A DNA stretch of 64,000 nucleotides, taken from the NCBI GenBank assembly GCA_008682415.1, contig VANK01000001.1:1178001-1242000 (forward strand). Direction: 5' to 3'. Positions within the stretch are counted from its first letter, which is position 1. The number at the start of each line of letters is the position of its first letter. The stretch is from Acidobacteria bacterium AB60 (GTDB taxonomy: Bacteria; Acidobacteriota; Terriglobia; Terriglobales; Acidobacteriaceae). The translations under genes were made by a program, and so were the position numbers. Under the pieces are notes generated by a model, which saw only the letters and a list, made by a program, of their open reading frames with translations, searched no databases and was not told where the DNA came from. Below, piece by piece: positions 17,432 to 26,107 of the stretch.

Positions 17432-18470
17432 CGGCCTCGTCCTCCTTCTTCGGCGGCGTCTCCGTCAGCTTTAAGGTCCTGCCGTCCGCATAGACGAGGC
17501 GAAGTTCGTTTGTCCATCGTTCGCGGTGATGGATGATTTCTGCGTCTCCTTCCTGTTCCACAAAGGTCGTCACGTGCTTGACCGACCGCCATCGGGCGAC
17601 GTGGCGATTCTCCCCGTGTCCGAAAACGCCATTCAGCAGGCCAGCCGTACAGAGCAATCCCACATGTCCCCCGTGCAGCGGCGTGATCGGCCTGCCCGTC
17701 GCAATATCATCCCGCGGCAGCAAAAGCGGAGCGGCTTGTCTCCAGGCGCCGGAGTGAGGGAGCAAATCCTCGAGCAGATCGTAAGGGAGACCGCGGTAGC
17801 TGACTTCCGCCGGGCCTGAGGTCGGGACTGCATAAGCAACGCAGGCGTCCGGCTGGAGCTCAGGCAGCTTCGAAAAGCTGCCGTAGAGGCCAATGGTCTG
17901 GAGTTGCCGCTTGTTCTGCTCGACAGCCTTCCCTCGAACCTCGCGGCGCACGCCGAGAACCGCGATCTGCCGGTATTGGACCGAATCCGGATGGGTCATG
18001 CGAAAGACGTTGAGTGCTGCAAAGTGGGAACTCAGAACTCCGGCGCAGTCCGGCAATCTCTCGAACGGGATCACGAGAACAAGAATCCCTTCCATCCTCA
18101 GCCAGCGGTAGGTATTTTCCAGAAAGACAGCCTCCATCCGGCGATTTGCGATCGAACCAATTTCGGAATCGTATGGTGGGTTTAGATAGAGGAGAGAGAA
18201 GGACTCTGGCTTCGCGATTGTGTCGAACGTATTGCCCTGGATCGTCTCGATGCCGCTCACGCCGGCGATGTGTGCCCGTTCGGCGTCAAGTTCGATTCCG
18301 TAGCGTCGAACGGCCGCGCTACGGGTGACCAGGTGGAGCGCGGTGCCCTGGCCGACACATGGGTCGATCACCGAGGCCGTTTGTGTGTAGGTAAGGAGAG
18401 AGCGCAGTTTGATTCCTTCGCTCTCAGGCAATGGGTAGTAGCCCATCTTCAGACGGGCGGCGTTACGCAT
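17397..18470 (-). CDS. DUF6094-like DNA methyltransferase-type protein
   Basis: A 357-residue Rossmann methyltransferase-like protein. An AdoMet-binding-like loop, DPCVGQGTAL, is near residue 43, and the catalytic N6-adenine-type motif LNPPYD is near residue 102. It resembles the DUF6094 group found with SNF2 helicases on conjugative elements. The ATG at 18470 has AGGTG eight bases upstream; the TTG at 18617 is rejected. A target recognition domain is not obvious, so modification of the element's own DNA is only inferred. Confidence 0.75.
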   Translation of the reverse strand: MRNAARLKMGYYPLPESEGIKLRSLLTYTQTASVIDPCVGQGTALHLVTRSAAVRRYGIELDAERAHIAGVSGIETIQGNTFDTIAKPESFSLLYLNPPYDSEIGSIANRRMEAVFLENTYRWLRMEGILVLVIPFERLPDCAGVLSSHFAALNVFRMTHPDSVQYRQIAVLGVRREVRGKAVEQNKRQLQTIGLYGSFSKLPELQPDACVAYAVPTSGPAEVSYRGLPYDLLEDLLPHSGAWRQAAPLLLPRDDIATGRPITPLHGGHVGLLCTAGLLNGVFGHGENRHVARWRSVKHVTTFVEQEGDAEIIHHRERWTNELRLVYADGRTLKLTETPPKKEDEADGECTPAARAA

Positions 18471-18767
18471 GGTTTCACCTGGCTTTGCTTGATTTTGGGG
18501 GCCGTCGGCAGCGGCGCCGGCGGACGCGGAGGTGGGGGCCGCTCCCGGAGTAATGTTCTGAGAACGAAGATTAACCCCCGCGGTGCCGACCGGGCTCCCA
18601 AATGGTGTCAACGTCAATCGCCTGAACCTCTAGGAGATAAGACTTGGGACCAACGGGCGTGCAAGAATGTCTGTTCATCAAAGATTCAGTGGAAAAATGG
18701 TTCTGCAGCTTGGCGCGGGTGTAACCGCGACGGGCGCATGGCACATCACCCCCGAATCGGAGGCTCT

Positions 18768-20186
18768 ATGCCAGACTTTCCAGAATCACTATCGTCAGGC
18801 TGGTCAAAGGACTTTGTCGAGCACATCAGAACAGTTCACTTCTCGCTGATCGCAATCTGCTTGGCTTTGATTGGACTCCTTCAATTCCAAAAACCCAAGG
18901 ATCTTTCGGGGGCTCAGCGCCAACTTACGGATATTAAGAATGCGGTTGATGGATGGGATTCCGCGCAAGTAACTGGGGCTGTTCGCGACACCTTGATGAA
19001 AGCAGGTGCATTCCCAGCGATGATAGCGCCCGGCCCAAGCACCCGGCTATTTAAGATTGCGACCTACGATATGCCCGTCGCGTTCGCACCAACCCCCTGT
19101 ATTTTGACGAGCCAGGACAATCTTCCAAAGAGCTGCACGGACCCCTTAGAAGTAACGAGTGCAAACAGTCAATTTCTCAGAAAACCCGCCTCACTGGCGG
19201 AGTTCCGCGACTGGTGGAACTTTCTCAGTCGCGACCCGAGTCTCATCAAGCCGGATCCCAACAAGGTTTCAAAAAGTGCGTTCTCAATCGATCAATCAGG
19301 TCATCTGAAGGTCCTTCATTATTCCCCCGTTCCATCTCCTTCCCCCAGTCCGAACTCCTCCATGATGCAAAGTCCCTCGATCAGTCCAAATCCTCCCGTA
19401 AGCAGTTTCTCCATCCCGTCCGTTCGATTTCTTACATCCCAAGAGGCGGCGCTGATTCATAGTGCCAGCACAGCTGGACCTCTCGACTTGGCGTACTCGA
19501 TTGATGATAGTTCCTCCAAGCGCACGATCCTGATACCAGTCGAAATTGGTTCTCGCACGACGATCTCGGCTCAAGCCTCGCTTATTGCCACACACCCGTA
19601 CTGGAGGCCCGGTTCGTTCTCAACCGCCTTCAAGGATCTCGATGACGCTTCCTCGCAAATGCAAGGTCAGTCGCTGGACGCGATCGCTTCTTACTTTGCT
19701 GCGCAGGCCGTGAAGGCCCACGAACCCGACTCGTTTGAAGTGTTCGGCGTTAAGTTTCCGATCGAGACCGCTAGCGCATGGGGAATAGCGCTCATTATCG
19801 GTGTTCAGCTCTACTTTTGGGTGCATCTTCTTGAGTTGTCTCCACGCCTGGGGGAGAAGGATGAAGGTTGGAATGTCGCGTGGATAGGCGTCTACCCACG
19901 ACTCCCGGCGAGGATTGTATACCTGATGTCCGTCGTCGCCCTGCCGCTGATCACCATGGGATTACTTGGCAACCATGCGCTTCGGGCTCACCAGAGTCTA
20001 ATCCTGGTGCTTGTGTACTCGTTCGGGTTTGTAGGCTCCGCGTTGCTTGCGTTCTTAGCAGCGAGGAGTACGCCGAAACGAATCTTGTCGAGCGAACAAA
20101 CAACTACGATCGACAGCGACCAAATATCAGCAAACCCAACGAGTGATTCCAAATCTGCAGTGCTCTTGCCCGATAAGGACAGTTAG
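18768..20186 (+). CDS. membrane protein with Pro/Ser-rich extracytoplasmic linker
   Basis: A 472-residue protein, the only plus-strand gene in this ICE section. GGAGG stands six bases before the ATG. One membrane helix lies near residue 22-40 (FSLIAICLALIGLLQF), followed by a long extracytoplasmic part with a low-complexity PSPSPNSS region (about 190-215). Three more helices lie at the C-terminus (about 330-430). No family is recognised. Orientation against the backbone suggests recently gained cargo. Confidence 0.7.
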   Translation: MPDFPESLSSGWSKDFVEHIRTVHFSLIAICLALIGLLQFQKPKDLSGAQRQLTDIKNAVDGWDSAQVTGAVRDTLMKAGAFPAMIAPGPSTRLFKIATYDMPVAFAPTPCILTSQDNLPKSCTDPLEVTSANSQFLRKPASLAEFRDWWNFLSRDPSLIKPDPNKVSKSAFSIDQSGHLKVLHYSPVPSPSPSPNSSMMQSPSISPNPPVSSFSIPSVRFLTSQEAALIHSASTAGPLDLAYSIDDSSSKRTILIPVEIGSRTTISAQASLIATHPYWRPGSFSTAFKDLDDASSQMQGQSLDAIASYFAAQAVKAHEPDSFEVFGVKFPIETASAWGIALIIGVQLYFWVHLLELSPRLGEKDEGWNVAWIGVYPRLPARIVYLMSVVALPLITMGLLGNHALRAHQSLILVLVYSFGFVGSALLAFLAARSTPKRILSSEQTTTIDSDQISANPTSDSKSAVLLPDKDS

Positions 20187-20374
20187 CTAGATCGGAGAAA
20201 CAATACAGCGCAGTAGCCTTCCCGCTTGATTTTGACAAGGATCTCCACAGTCGCTCTGCGATTGCTTTTTGGTGCGAGACGGACCTGAGCATACCCGACG
20301 TCCTCGCCATCAGGCGTTGGGCATGCACTGGATTGCCAGGGGATCGGATGGCGTCCACGGCTTTCAGGCAGCAA
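20183..20374 (-). CDS. possible small protein, low support
   Basis: A 63-codon frame starting TTG inside the end of the zinc-ribbon gene (11-bp overlap). Its C-terminal half (RRATVEILVKIKREGYCAVLFL) looks protein-like, but the first half does not and no clear ribosome site is visible. It could equally be non-coding spacer between convergent genes. Confidence 0.25.
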   Translation of the reverse strand: MLPESRGRHPIPWQSSACPTPDGEDVGYAQVRLAPKSNRRATVEILVKIKREGYCAVLFLRSS

Positions 20375-20570
20375 CTGCGACTGCAGGGGCCGGACCCGGA
20401 TCCCATGGATTAGAAAACAAGGGCGCGAGTTCGATGATCCGATCCGAGCCGCACAATCCGCATCGCTCCACTGATGTTGAGATCATTCCGCAGGTCTTGC
20501 AGTACACCGCTCTTTCCACTGGAATCGAAACGAGCCCGGGCTTCGATCGAATCATAATGATATTCCGCAT
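20364..20570 (-). CDS. small zinc-ribbon protein
   Basis: A 68-residue protein with paired cysteines CKTC and CGLC spaced by about 11 residues, a classic small zinc ribbon (YCKTCGMISTSVERCGLCGS). TGGAG stands six bases before the ATG. It lies downstream of the Rad52-family gene on the same strand. Function is unknown; nucleic-acid or protein binding is usual for such ribbons. Confidence 0.6.
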   Translation of the reverse strand: MRNIIMIRSKPGLVSIPVERAVYCKTCGMISTSVERCGLCGSDRIIELAPLFSNPWDPGPAPAVAVAA

Positions 20571-20608
20571 AGATGCTCCAGTCTCAGAAAGCCGTAAGAT
20601 GCCGTGGC

Positions 20609-21514
20609 TCAGGCGACTGAACGTGCGGCTTCCTCCTCAAGCTCAATGACCAGTGTCTTCAGGGATTCGAGCCTGGGAATCGTGGTCATCGACTCAATTT
20701 GCAGTTTGTCCATGACGGCGATGAACGACGCCTCCCCGATCTGTTCTGCCAGCGACTTTGCCTTGTGAATGCCACGCGCGGCGCGTTCCATCGCTTCTGC
20801 CACGTTGGCCTGGAACTGTGCCTTGGGGATGTCATTCGCACGGCTTGCATGTCCTGCCCGCCAGAGGATCTCACCGTAAATCGCGTCTCCCAGGATGCGC
20901 CGGAACCCCTCAATCCTTGCCGTCGTCTTTTGATCGATCGGTCCTCTCTGGATTGCGGAAGGCCGAGGGCCGGATGCCGGATGCGCCTTGCCGTTGCGCT
21001 GAGCTTTCGGGAGCGCCCATTGAGGAAGCGTCGGAAATTGCGTTGGCTGACGGTGTTCGTTCAACGGCACCCACATCTCGGTGAAGTTGTACAGATACCG
21101 GCCCAGCCCAAAACAGCTTGCAGCCCGCTTAAAAGCCTGCGCTTCTGCAGACGTCATCGCATTTTCTTCATCGGCCCATTCCTCTCCGCTTCCGGAATGG
21201 CAGCCAAGCCCAGTGATCGTCAGCATGCACGTCACCAACACCTTGCCGGTCTGAATGAGCTTGTCCTTCTTTATCCGGGTGACCGAGGACACTGTTGAGA
21301 TCTCATAGGTCCGCGTCCATCCTGTCGGCGTGAACAACTGGTTGAGCCGGTCCGTGTAGGCGCGTGGATCAGCGAAGGCGATGACTGCGCCACGGCTTCC
21401 GTCCTTATTGGTGTGCGTGACACGCCACTTGATCTCGCATGGGGCGAATGGTTCCGCCAGCTGGCTGAACACAGGATCTAATTCCGTGGTTGCTGAGGTT
21501 CCGTCGGTCGCCAT
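20609..21514 (-). CDS. Rad52/Rad22-family single-strand annealing protein
   Basis: A 301-residue protein. The N-terminal 150 residues have the Rad52-like annealing fold, with the typical text GEEWADEENAMTSAEAQAFKRAASCFGLGRYLY (given here only as landmark residues about 113-145). The start MATDGTSATTEL is chosen over the upstream TTG/ATG extension. Such proteins anneal complementary single strands and mediate recombination in phages and ICEs. An SSB gene lies 340 bp away, so this is a recombination/replication cluster. Confidence 0.85.
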   Translation of the reverse strand: MATDGTSATTELDPVFSQLAEPFAPCEIKWRVTHTNKDGSRGAVIAFADPRAYTDRLNQLFTPTGWTRTYEISTVSSVTRIKKDKLIQTGKVLVTCMLTITGLGCHSGSGEEWADEENAMTSAEAQAFKRAASCFGLGRYLYNFTEMWVPLNEHRQPTQFPTLPQWALPKAQRNGKAHPASGPRPSAIQRGPIDQKTTARIEGFRRILGDAIYGEILWRAGHASRANDIPKAQFQANVAEAMERAARGIHKAKSLAEQIGEASFIAVMDKLQIESMTTIPRLESLKTLVIELEEEAARSVA

Positions 21515-21599
21515 GATTGTGACTCCTGAATTGAGATAGCGCACTGGAGTGCGTCGCGTTCACACAACCAGCGGTGCTGGTCGCTGCTAAACTCTCTGT

Positions 21600-21806
21600 A
21601 TGGAAATGACTGGTATTCTCGGTGAGATCGACTCGGAGATTCGAAGGCTCGAACAGGTACGCGCAATTCTGACCGGCAAAGACGGTCATCGAGGAAGTAA
21701 ACCTCCTGCATCTCCGCGGAAGAAGCGCCGTCTCTCGGCGGAGGCTCGCGCCAGAATCTCAGCGGCCCAGAAGGCGCGCTGGGCAAGGAATAAGACGAGC
21801 AAGTAA
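21600..21806 (+). CDS. small basic protein, possible DNA-binding
   Basis: A 68-residue protein: a short coiled-coil start (GEIDSEIRRLEQVRAIL) and a strongly basic tail ending SAEARARISAAQKARWARNK. This tail is common in small acidobacterial proteins and could bind DNA. It is divergently oriented to the Rad52-family gene, 85 bp away. Function unknown. Confidence 0.6.
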   Translation: MEMTGILGEIDSEIRRLEQVRAILTGKDGHRGSKPPASPRKKRRLSAEARARISAAQKARWARNKTSK

Positions 21807-21853
21807 AGGCCTCGCCGTTTACACCTGTGAGTTGCTGCCGCGGCAACGGCCCG

Positions 21854-22315
21854 CTAGAACGGGATCTCCTCGGGACTCAGTTCCTGATCGGGATACTCGT
21901 TCTCGAATTTCGCCACGGGATTCTGTCTGATTCGAGAAGGATCTTTGCGCCGGCCGCGGTAGTATTGTTCGTCCACACTCTGGCCGCCGCCAAGCAACGT
22001 AAGATCATGGACGACGATCTCGGTCTTGTACCGCTTTTGACCGGATTGCTTGTCGTCCCACGATCGGGTCTGGATTTTTCCCTGGATAAACAGTTGACTG
22101 CCCTTTGTCACGTAGTCGCGGACAATCTCCGCAGCGGGCCCGTAGGCCACCAGGTTGTGCCACTCGGTCCGGTCTTTCCAATTGCCTTGCTGATCCTTCT
22201 CACGATCGGTGGTTGCGAGAGAAAAATTCGCGGCGATACCGCCCGGCGTGGAATTGATCTGCGGGTCCTTGCCCACGTTTCCAAGTAAGAAGGTTCGATT
22301 AACGCTCTTTGGCAT
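21854..22315 (-). CDS. ssb: single-stranded DNA-binding protein (SSB)
   Basis: A 153-residue SSB with one OB fold (SVNRTFLLGNVGKDPQI, WHNLVAYG, LFIQGKIQTRSW) and the canonical acidic tail ending EEIPF, which recruits partner proteins. The ATG at 22315 gives the conserved MPKSVNR start. ICE-borne SSBs coat the single strand that enters the recipient. The gene stands among Rad52-family and primase genes, as expected for a processing module. Confidence 0.93.
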   Translation of the reverse strand: MPKSVNRTFLLGNVGKDPQINSTPGGIAANFSLATTDREKDQQGNWKDRTEWHNLVAYGPAAEIVRDYVTKGSQLFIQGKIQTRSWDDKQSGQKRYKTEIVVHDLTLLGGGQSVDEQYYRGRRKDPSRIRQNPVAKFENEYPDQELSPEEIPF

Positions 22316-22339
22316 GACATTGCTCCTAATCTCTTGCAC

Positions 22340-22591
22340 TCATGAGGACACGTGCCGGATCGCCTCATCTCTTGAGATCTCTATGTACGTTCCGTTCGCC
22401 AATCGGTAGAAGCACCGGCCATCGGAACTGATGTTGAGATAGCGTCGCGTCCAACGATGCTTGTACAACTCGATGTCCCCGGCGCGGCCCATATACATGT
22501 AGTCTTCGCACTCACTGGGGGCCAGGAGCATCTCAAGCGGCAACCAGTTTGGTTTGCCCACGGCAATCGGGTCGTGATCGAAGGACCTCAT
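22340..22591 (-). CDS. small protein of unknown function
   Basis: An 83-residue soluble protein (MRSFDHDPIAVGKPNWLPLE), rich in aromatic and charged residues. Its ATG overlaps the stop of the upstream 215-residue gene as ATGA and GGAGG lies upstream. It precedes the ssb gene by 24 bp, so it sits in the same transcription unit. No family recognised. Confidence 0.6.
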   Translation of the reverse strand: MRSFDHDPIAVGKPNWLPLEMLLAPSECEDYMYMGRAGDIELYKHRWTRRYLNISSDGRCFYRLANGTYIEISRDEAIRHVSS

Positions 22592-23235
22592 CCTTTCCCT
22601 CCAGTGGTCGACGACCCTGCCGCTACTCCAAGGTGCGAATGCTTACAACCAACGCAGCAAACACAGGCCGTGATGCCCTTGATTGCACCCTCGAATGGCT
22701 TCGGCAGTATCACCGTCTCTCCGGCACGTGAAAAGAACACAGGTGCGACGCTTCCTCGAAGCGCCTTCTGATCCTGTTTCCATAGATCGAGCGGCAGAAT
22801 GCCGTCGTGGCCATGAAAGATCAGCTTGGACTGAGTGTCCGGGCGGGTGCGCCCCGGCAGACATGACAAGGTGTGCAAAGTCACCACCAATTCACAGGTC
22901 CTGCCGACCCGTAACATTTCGAGTCGTACCAGCGCCTCGGCCAGAAAGATCGCATGGCGTCCATTGACTGCAATCGAGTCGATTCGCTGAAGCCACACTA
23001 GCGGGTTGCCATCCGGTGCAACGAAAGTGCAAGCTCGGCCAATATCAGAAACGGCGCCGCCCGACTCCACGCCCCGGAGGACGTAGCGCTTTGCCAGATG
23101 CTGGTGTTCGAGCGACACCGCTGGCTGACAGTGGATCCCGCGTTTGAGAAGTGCATTCAACACAGATCGCGGGAGGGATAGTCCGTGCAACGTATAGCGA
23201 TCTCGGACAGAGCGAGTCTTGAGTTCCGTAGCCAT
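22588..23235 (-). CDS. protein of unknown function with cysteine cluster
   Basis: A 215-residue protein. The ATG at 23235 has AGGAG five bases upstream, eight bases after the primase stop; the longer frame to 23409 lies in the primase gene and is rejected. It looks all-beta, with a C-terminal cluster CVCCVGCKHSH that may bind metal. It is translationally linked (ATGA) to the next small gene. No family recognised. Confidence 0.65.
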   Translation of the reverse strand: MATELKTRSVRDRYTLHGLSLPRSVLNALLKRGIHCQPAVSLEHQHLAKRYVLRGVESGGAVSDIGRACTFVAPDGNPLVWLQRIDSIAVNGRHAIFLAEALVRLEMLRVGRTCELVVTLHTLSCLPGRTRPDTQSKLIFHGHDGILPLDLWKQDQKALRGSVAPVFFSRAGETVILPKPFEGAIKGITACVCCVGCKHSHLGVAAGSSTTGGKG

Positions 23236-23243
23236 AGGGTCTC

Positions 23244-24209
23244 CTACGCTGACGCTCTTTTGCGGATGGGCATGCCGAGCGCGGCGCGGATTTCCTCTTT
23301 GCTGCACCCGGCCCAGCACTTGTAGAAACGCGGATTCTTGATCTGAATGGCGAGATTGTCGCCAGAGCGGTCGCGTCCCGCCTGGGCGCAGGACGGGCAG
23401 CGAGCCCACCAGTTGCGGCTGTCTTTACGCGTCGTCCGGACAAAATCACGGATCCGAAACTCCTCACGATCGGTCCGTGCAGGTGATGGGGTGTACGGAA
23501 CGATTGGTGCAGGCCTGTACGCCTCAGGCAGACTCATCCCCTGAATGAATGTCTTCAGTTCGCTTTCGGACAGCTTCTTCAGCCCATTGAGATAGGTGAG
23601 TTGAGCTTCCGGGGTCAGGTCAGCTTCGTAGAACCAGTAGCGTCGTTCCGTTTTGCGATGAACTCCTAGTGGCGCGCGGATCGCGTTGCCGTATTCCGCG
23701 TCTTCGAGACGGTCCTGTCGTGGAAACACCTCGATGCCATCCTTAAGTCCGCCTCCCTTGACCGGAACTCCTAGCCTAAGCGCGAGGTTGTACACGTAGA
23801 TCCGGCATTCGGAAGCCAGCAACGGCTCGGCTCCGAAGATCCAAAGGTGTCCGCCGCGGCGCGATTGCTCGAGTGCGGCTTGAACTCCATCCTGTCTCAG
23901 TTCCCACTGCAGTTGAAACAATGCTTCGATGGCGCCGTCGAAATCGGCATCGATCGCAACCCACTTCGACCGTTGGGTCTCCGGGTTGATTGCGTAGAGA
24001 CTGATCGTAATGTCGCCATTCAGGTGCATCCGGACCGCGTCTTCGTCTAGCGACTTCGGCTCTTTGCTGCGCCAGTCTCTTGCCAGGTAATAAGGAAAGG
24101 ACCCGTTCGGGAGTGCCCGCGAAGATTGGATCGAGTAGGCGCGCCGGTTCACAAACAAGCGCATGAAATTGCCGGCGGTCGCTCGGGTCACACAGAACTT
24201 GGCATACAT
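23244..24209 (-). CDS. archaeo-eukaryotic-type primase (TOTE-like) with zinc finger
   Basis: A 321-residue AEP-superfamily protein. The catalytic acidic motif IDADF (D87, D89) and the motif RRGGHLWIF (117-125) are in the order expected for the TOTE/LigD-type primase group. A C-terminal zinc finger CPSC...CWAGC (about 275-305) resembles primase CHC2-type fingers. The ATG at 24209 has GAAGGAGG upstream and a good promoter at 24235-24263. It could prime complementary-strand synthesis of the transferred DNA. Confidence 0.82.
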   Translation of the reverse strand: MYAKFCVTRATAGNFMRLFVNRRAYSIQSSRALPNGSFPYYLARDWRSKEPKSLDEDAVRMHLNGDITISLYAINPETQRSKWVAIDADFDGAIEALFQLQWELRQDGVQAALEQSRRGGHLWIFGAEPLLASECRIYVYNLALRLGVPVKGGGLKDGIEVFPRQDRLEDAEYGNAIRAPLGVHRKTERRYWFYEADLTPEAQLTYLNGLKKLSESELKTFIQGMSLPEAYRPAPIVPYTPSPARTDREEFRIRDFVRTTRKDSRNWWARCPSCAQAGRDRSGDNLAIQIKNPRFYKCWAGCSKEEIRAALGMPIRKRASA

Positions 24210-24234
24210 GGAACTGCCTCCTTCAGGTGGTGTG

Positions 24235-24265
24235 GTTGTACCCCGGCTCCTAAACTCGGTCAAAT
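24235..24265 (-). promoter_or_regulatory. promoter of the primase unit, shared ICE motif
   Basis: On the minus strand TTGACC (24263-24258), 17 bp, then TACAAC (24240-24235). The -35 lies in ATTTGACCGAGTTT, a sequence repeated before the VirB2 operon and the excisionase gene. It is 26 bp before the primase ATG. Confidence 0.65.
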
Positions 24266-24329
24266 TTCCCGGAAGCGGCGTCAGAAATGCCGCTTCCGGC
24301 TCTGTTACGGCTGCAAATCCTTGTCGAAG

Positions 24330-24515
24330 TCAGGCAGCAGCACTTCTCGGAAGGGCGACGATCTTGACGGCCGGGATTCGAGTGACAGGGGCGGTGGTGC
24401 GCGATGGACCGACTGGCGTGAAGTGAAGGTTGGTGTCCCGCGTGGGCCAGGTATATCCCTGGGCGCGCGCAAGGCGGCGATTGATCGAACGGATACGGCT
24501 TGCGGACAGTCGCAT
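24330..24515 (-). CDS. small basic protein
   Basis: A 61-residue basic protein (MRLSASRIRSINRRLARAQG). An excellent ribosome site GGAGGA stands seven bases before the ATG, which is the main support. No domain is recognised. It lies upstream of the primase promoter on the same strand, in a run of small genes. Confidence 0.5.
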   Translation of the reverse strand: MRLSASRIRSINRRLARAQGYTWPTRDTNLHFTPVGPSRTTAPVTRIPAVKIVALPRSAAA

Positions 24516-24573
24516 GGCGATTTCCTCCGAGAGGTCGTGTGGGTTGTAGAGCGGAATGAGGCGAGCAGACAGG

Positions 24574-24933
24574 TTAAGCGTTGGCGGGCTGCAATTCAGA
24601 CATCAAGAGGCCTGGCTGGGCGGCGAGGCGGAACAGGTCGTACTCGGAAAACGCGCAGTCGAACTTTTCCGAAGTGAACCGGTCTTCGCATTCTTCGAAC
24701 GACAACATGTACCATTGGTCGCGCCGCCGATCAAAGACGTAGATCGCTCCGGACGCATCGTCGCCGGGAACCATTTGCAAAAGCAGGACGCCTTTGGCGG
24801 TCTGGATCCAGCGGGTGGCGATTGCTTCCCCGATTTCGAGGAAGGCTGCGACAGTTTCCTCAATCGAACTGGCTACTCGGTCCTGCCAGTCCAGGATCTT
24901 GTAAGCGGACATTTTTCCCAAGCTGGGCTGCAC
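24574..24933 (-). CDS. small acidic protein of unknown function
   Basis: A 119-residue protein starting with GTG, preceded by AAGGAG at seven bases; an internal ATG at 24912 is the alternative. It has a mixed alpha/beta look (GAIYVFDRRRDQWYMLSFEE) and no cysteine pair or membrane segment. Part of the small-gene run before the primase. Confidence 0.6.
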   Translation of the reverse strand: MQPSLGKMSAYKILDWQDRVASSIEETVAAFLEIGEAIATRWIQTAKGVLLLQMVPGDDASGAIYVFDRRRDQWYMLSFEECEDRFTSEKFDCAFSEYDLFRLAAQPGLLMSELQPANA

Positions 24934-24978
24934 GGTAGTTCTCCTTCCTTCGGATTTGGTTGACTTGGTTGAGGTCGA

Positions 24979-25242
24979 TTACTGGCGCTTTCGATCTCGG
25001 AAAGTAAGGAACCACATCCTTCCCAAAGATCCGAACCAGATCACAACGAACGCACCGTAGAACGCTTCGAACGTTGGATCGAGAGTGGCAATGCGACACA
25101 GGGTTGGGCCTACCAAGCTGAAACTGACCAGTCCGGCCAGAGTGGCAACGGCACTGACCATGAGCCGGATTACAAATCGGCACGGCGAAAACATCCTGAC
25201 CGCGGGTCTCGCCGCGGCAGGTTGAACCTGCAGTTCAGTCAT
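24979..25242 (-). CDS. small membrane protein, two helices
   Basis: An 87-residue protein with two predicted membrane helices (about 25-48 and 60-80) and a basic C-terminus (FRDRKRQ). AAGGAG lies nine bases before the ATG. It is the first gene of the small run that precedes the primase. Function unknown. Confidence 0.6.
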   Translation of the reverse strand: MTELQVQPAAARPAVRMFSPCRFVIRLMVSAVATLAGLVSFSLVGPTLCRIATLDPTFEAFYGAFVVIWFGSLGRMWFLTFRDRKRQ

Positions 25243-25497
25243 TAGGACGCTCCTTGATGGGAATCGGCAGGCGCTGAATGAAGAGGCTCAACGCCCGAAG
25301 CCAGGAATGGGGTGCAATGGCGGTCGTTGGAATGATTGATTGGGACTGGCCAGGGAAGGTCGGAAGAGCAACCTGATGTGGAACAACTGAATTTAGCTCG
25401 ATGAGGTGTCGGCTGCCAGGTTGATCCAGATTGCGAGCATTAAACTGGCACCGACGGCGCGACTCATACCATCGGCTGCGAAGACAGGAGCACGACA

Positions 25498-25863
25498 ATG
25501 ACCACGGCTATACAAGGATTCACTGCGTTCATGAAGAGTCCCGCCAACAGGATTTCCCAATCAAACCAAGCCACTCCCGGAGTCGAGGGCGACGTGTTTG
25601 ACGGAAGTGATGGGAGCCAAATGGCGTTCTGGAAATGCTCCGAAGACGCCGTATCCGCGCAACATGTGCACGACTACGACGAATACATGGTCGTCGTCGA
25701 AGGCTGCTATACGCTGATCATCAATGACGATCGGATTCTGCTGAATGCTGGGAAGGAATACTTCATCGAGCGCGGACTGCCGCACAGTGGGGAGGTATTG
25801 GCCGGAACAAGAACGATCCACGCATTCGGCGGCCATCGGGCTGACCGCGTGAAACCTCATTGA
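25498..25863 (+). CDS. cupin-domain protein
   Basis: A 121-residue single cupin. Motif 1 is HVHDYDEYMVVVEG (metal-binding His, His and Glu), and motif 2 is around GKEYFIERGLPHSGE. AGGAG stands before the ATG. It lies alone on the plus strand between ICE blocks, so it is probably cargo. The substrate cannot be inferred. Confidence 0.85.
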   Translation: MTTAIQGFTAFMKSPANRISQSNQATPGVEGDVFDGSDGSQMAFWKCSEDAVSAQHVHDYDEYMVVVEGCYTLIINDDRILLNAGKEYFIERGLPHSGEVLAGTRTIHAFGGHRADRVKPH

Positions 25864-26011
25864 TATTGCGGCGATCAGCCGCCGAGTCTAGCCACTCACA
25901 TTCATTTTTACGTCACCCTTCACAACACCCTCACATTTCAGACCTCAATACAAGGGGATAGTCAAAAGACAAGTTCCTGATGGGCCGTAATTTAGATACA
26001 GCCGATTCTGC

Positions 26012-26081
26012 TCAATGGGTTGGCAAAGGCAGTCAATCGGTCTTGAATTGGTCCGCTATGGGACATCAATGGGTTGGCAAA
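26012..26081. repeat. 16-bp direct repeat pair in intergenic region
   Basis: TCAATGGGTTGGCAAA occurs at 26012-26027 and 26066-26081, 54 bp apart, in a non-coding stretch of 244 bp between the cupin gene and the 3' end of the replication-relaxation-like gene. A related partial copy, TCAATCGGTCTTGAATTGG, lies between them. It may be a protein-binding or origin site. Confidence 0.6.
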
Positions 26082-26107
26082 AGACACGGACAAGTGACGA
26101 CTGGGAG

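Noticed and set aside
18270..18767. N-terminal extension of the plus-strand membrane protein
   Set aside because: The extension runs antisense to the methyltransferase-like gene; GGAGG stands before the ATG at 18768.
25235..25498. 87-codon minus-strand frame between the small membrane gene and the cupin gene
   Set aside because: It starts with TTG inside the cupin ribosome site, has no internal start and no recognisable protein text.
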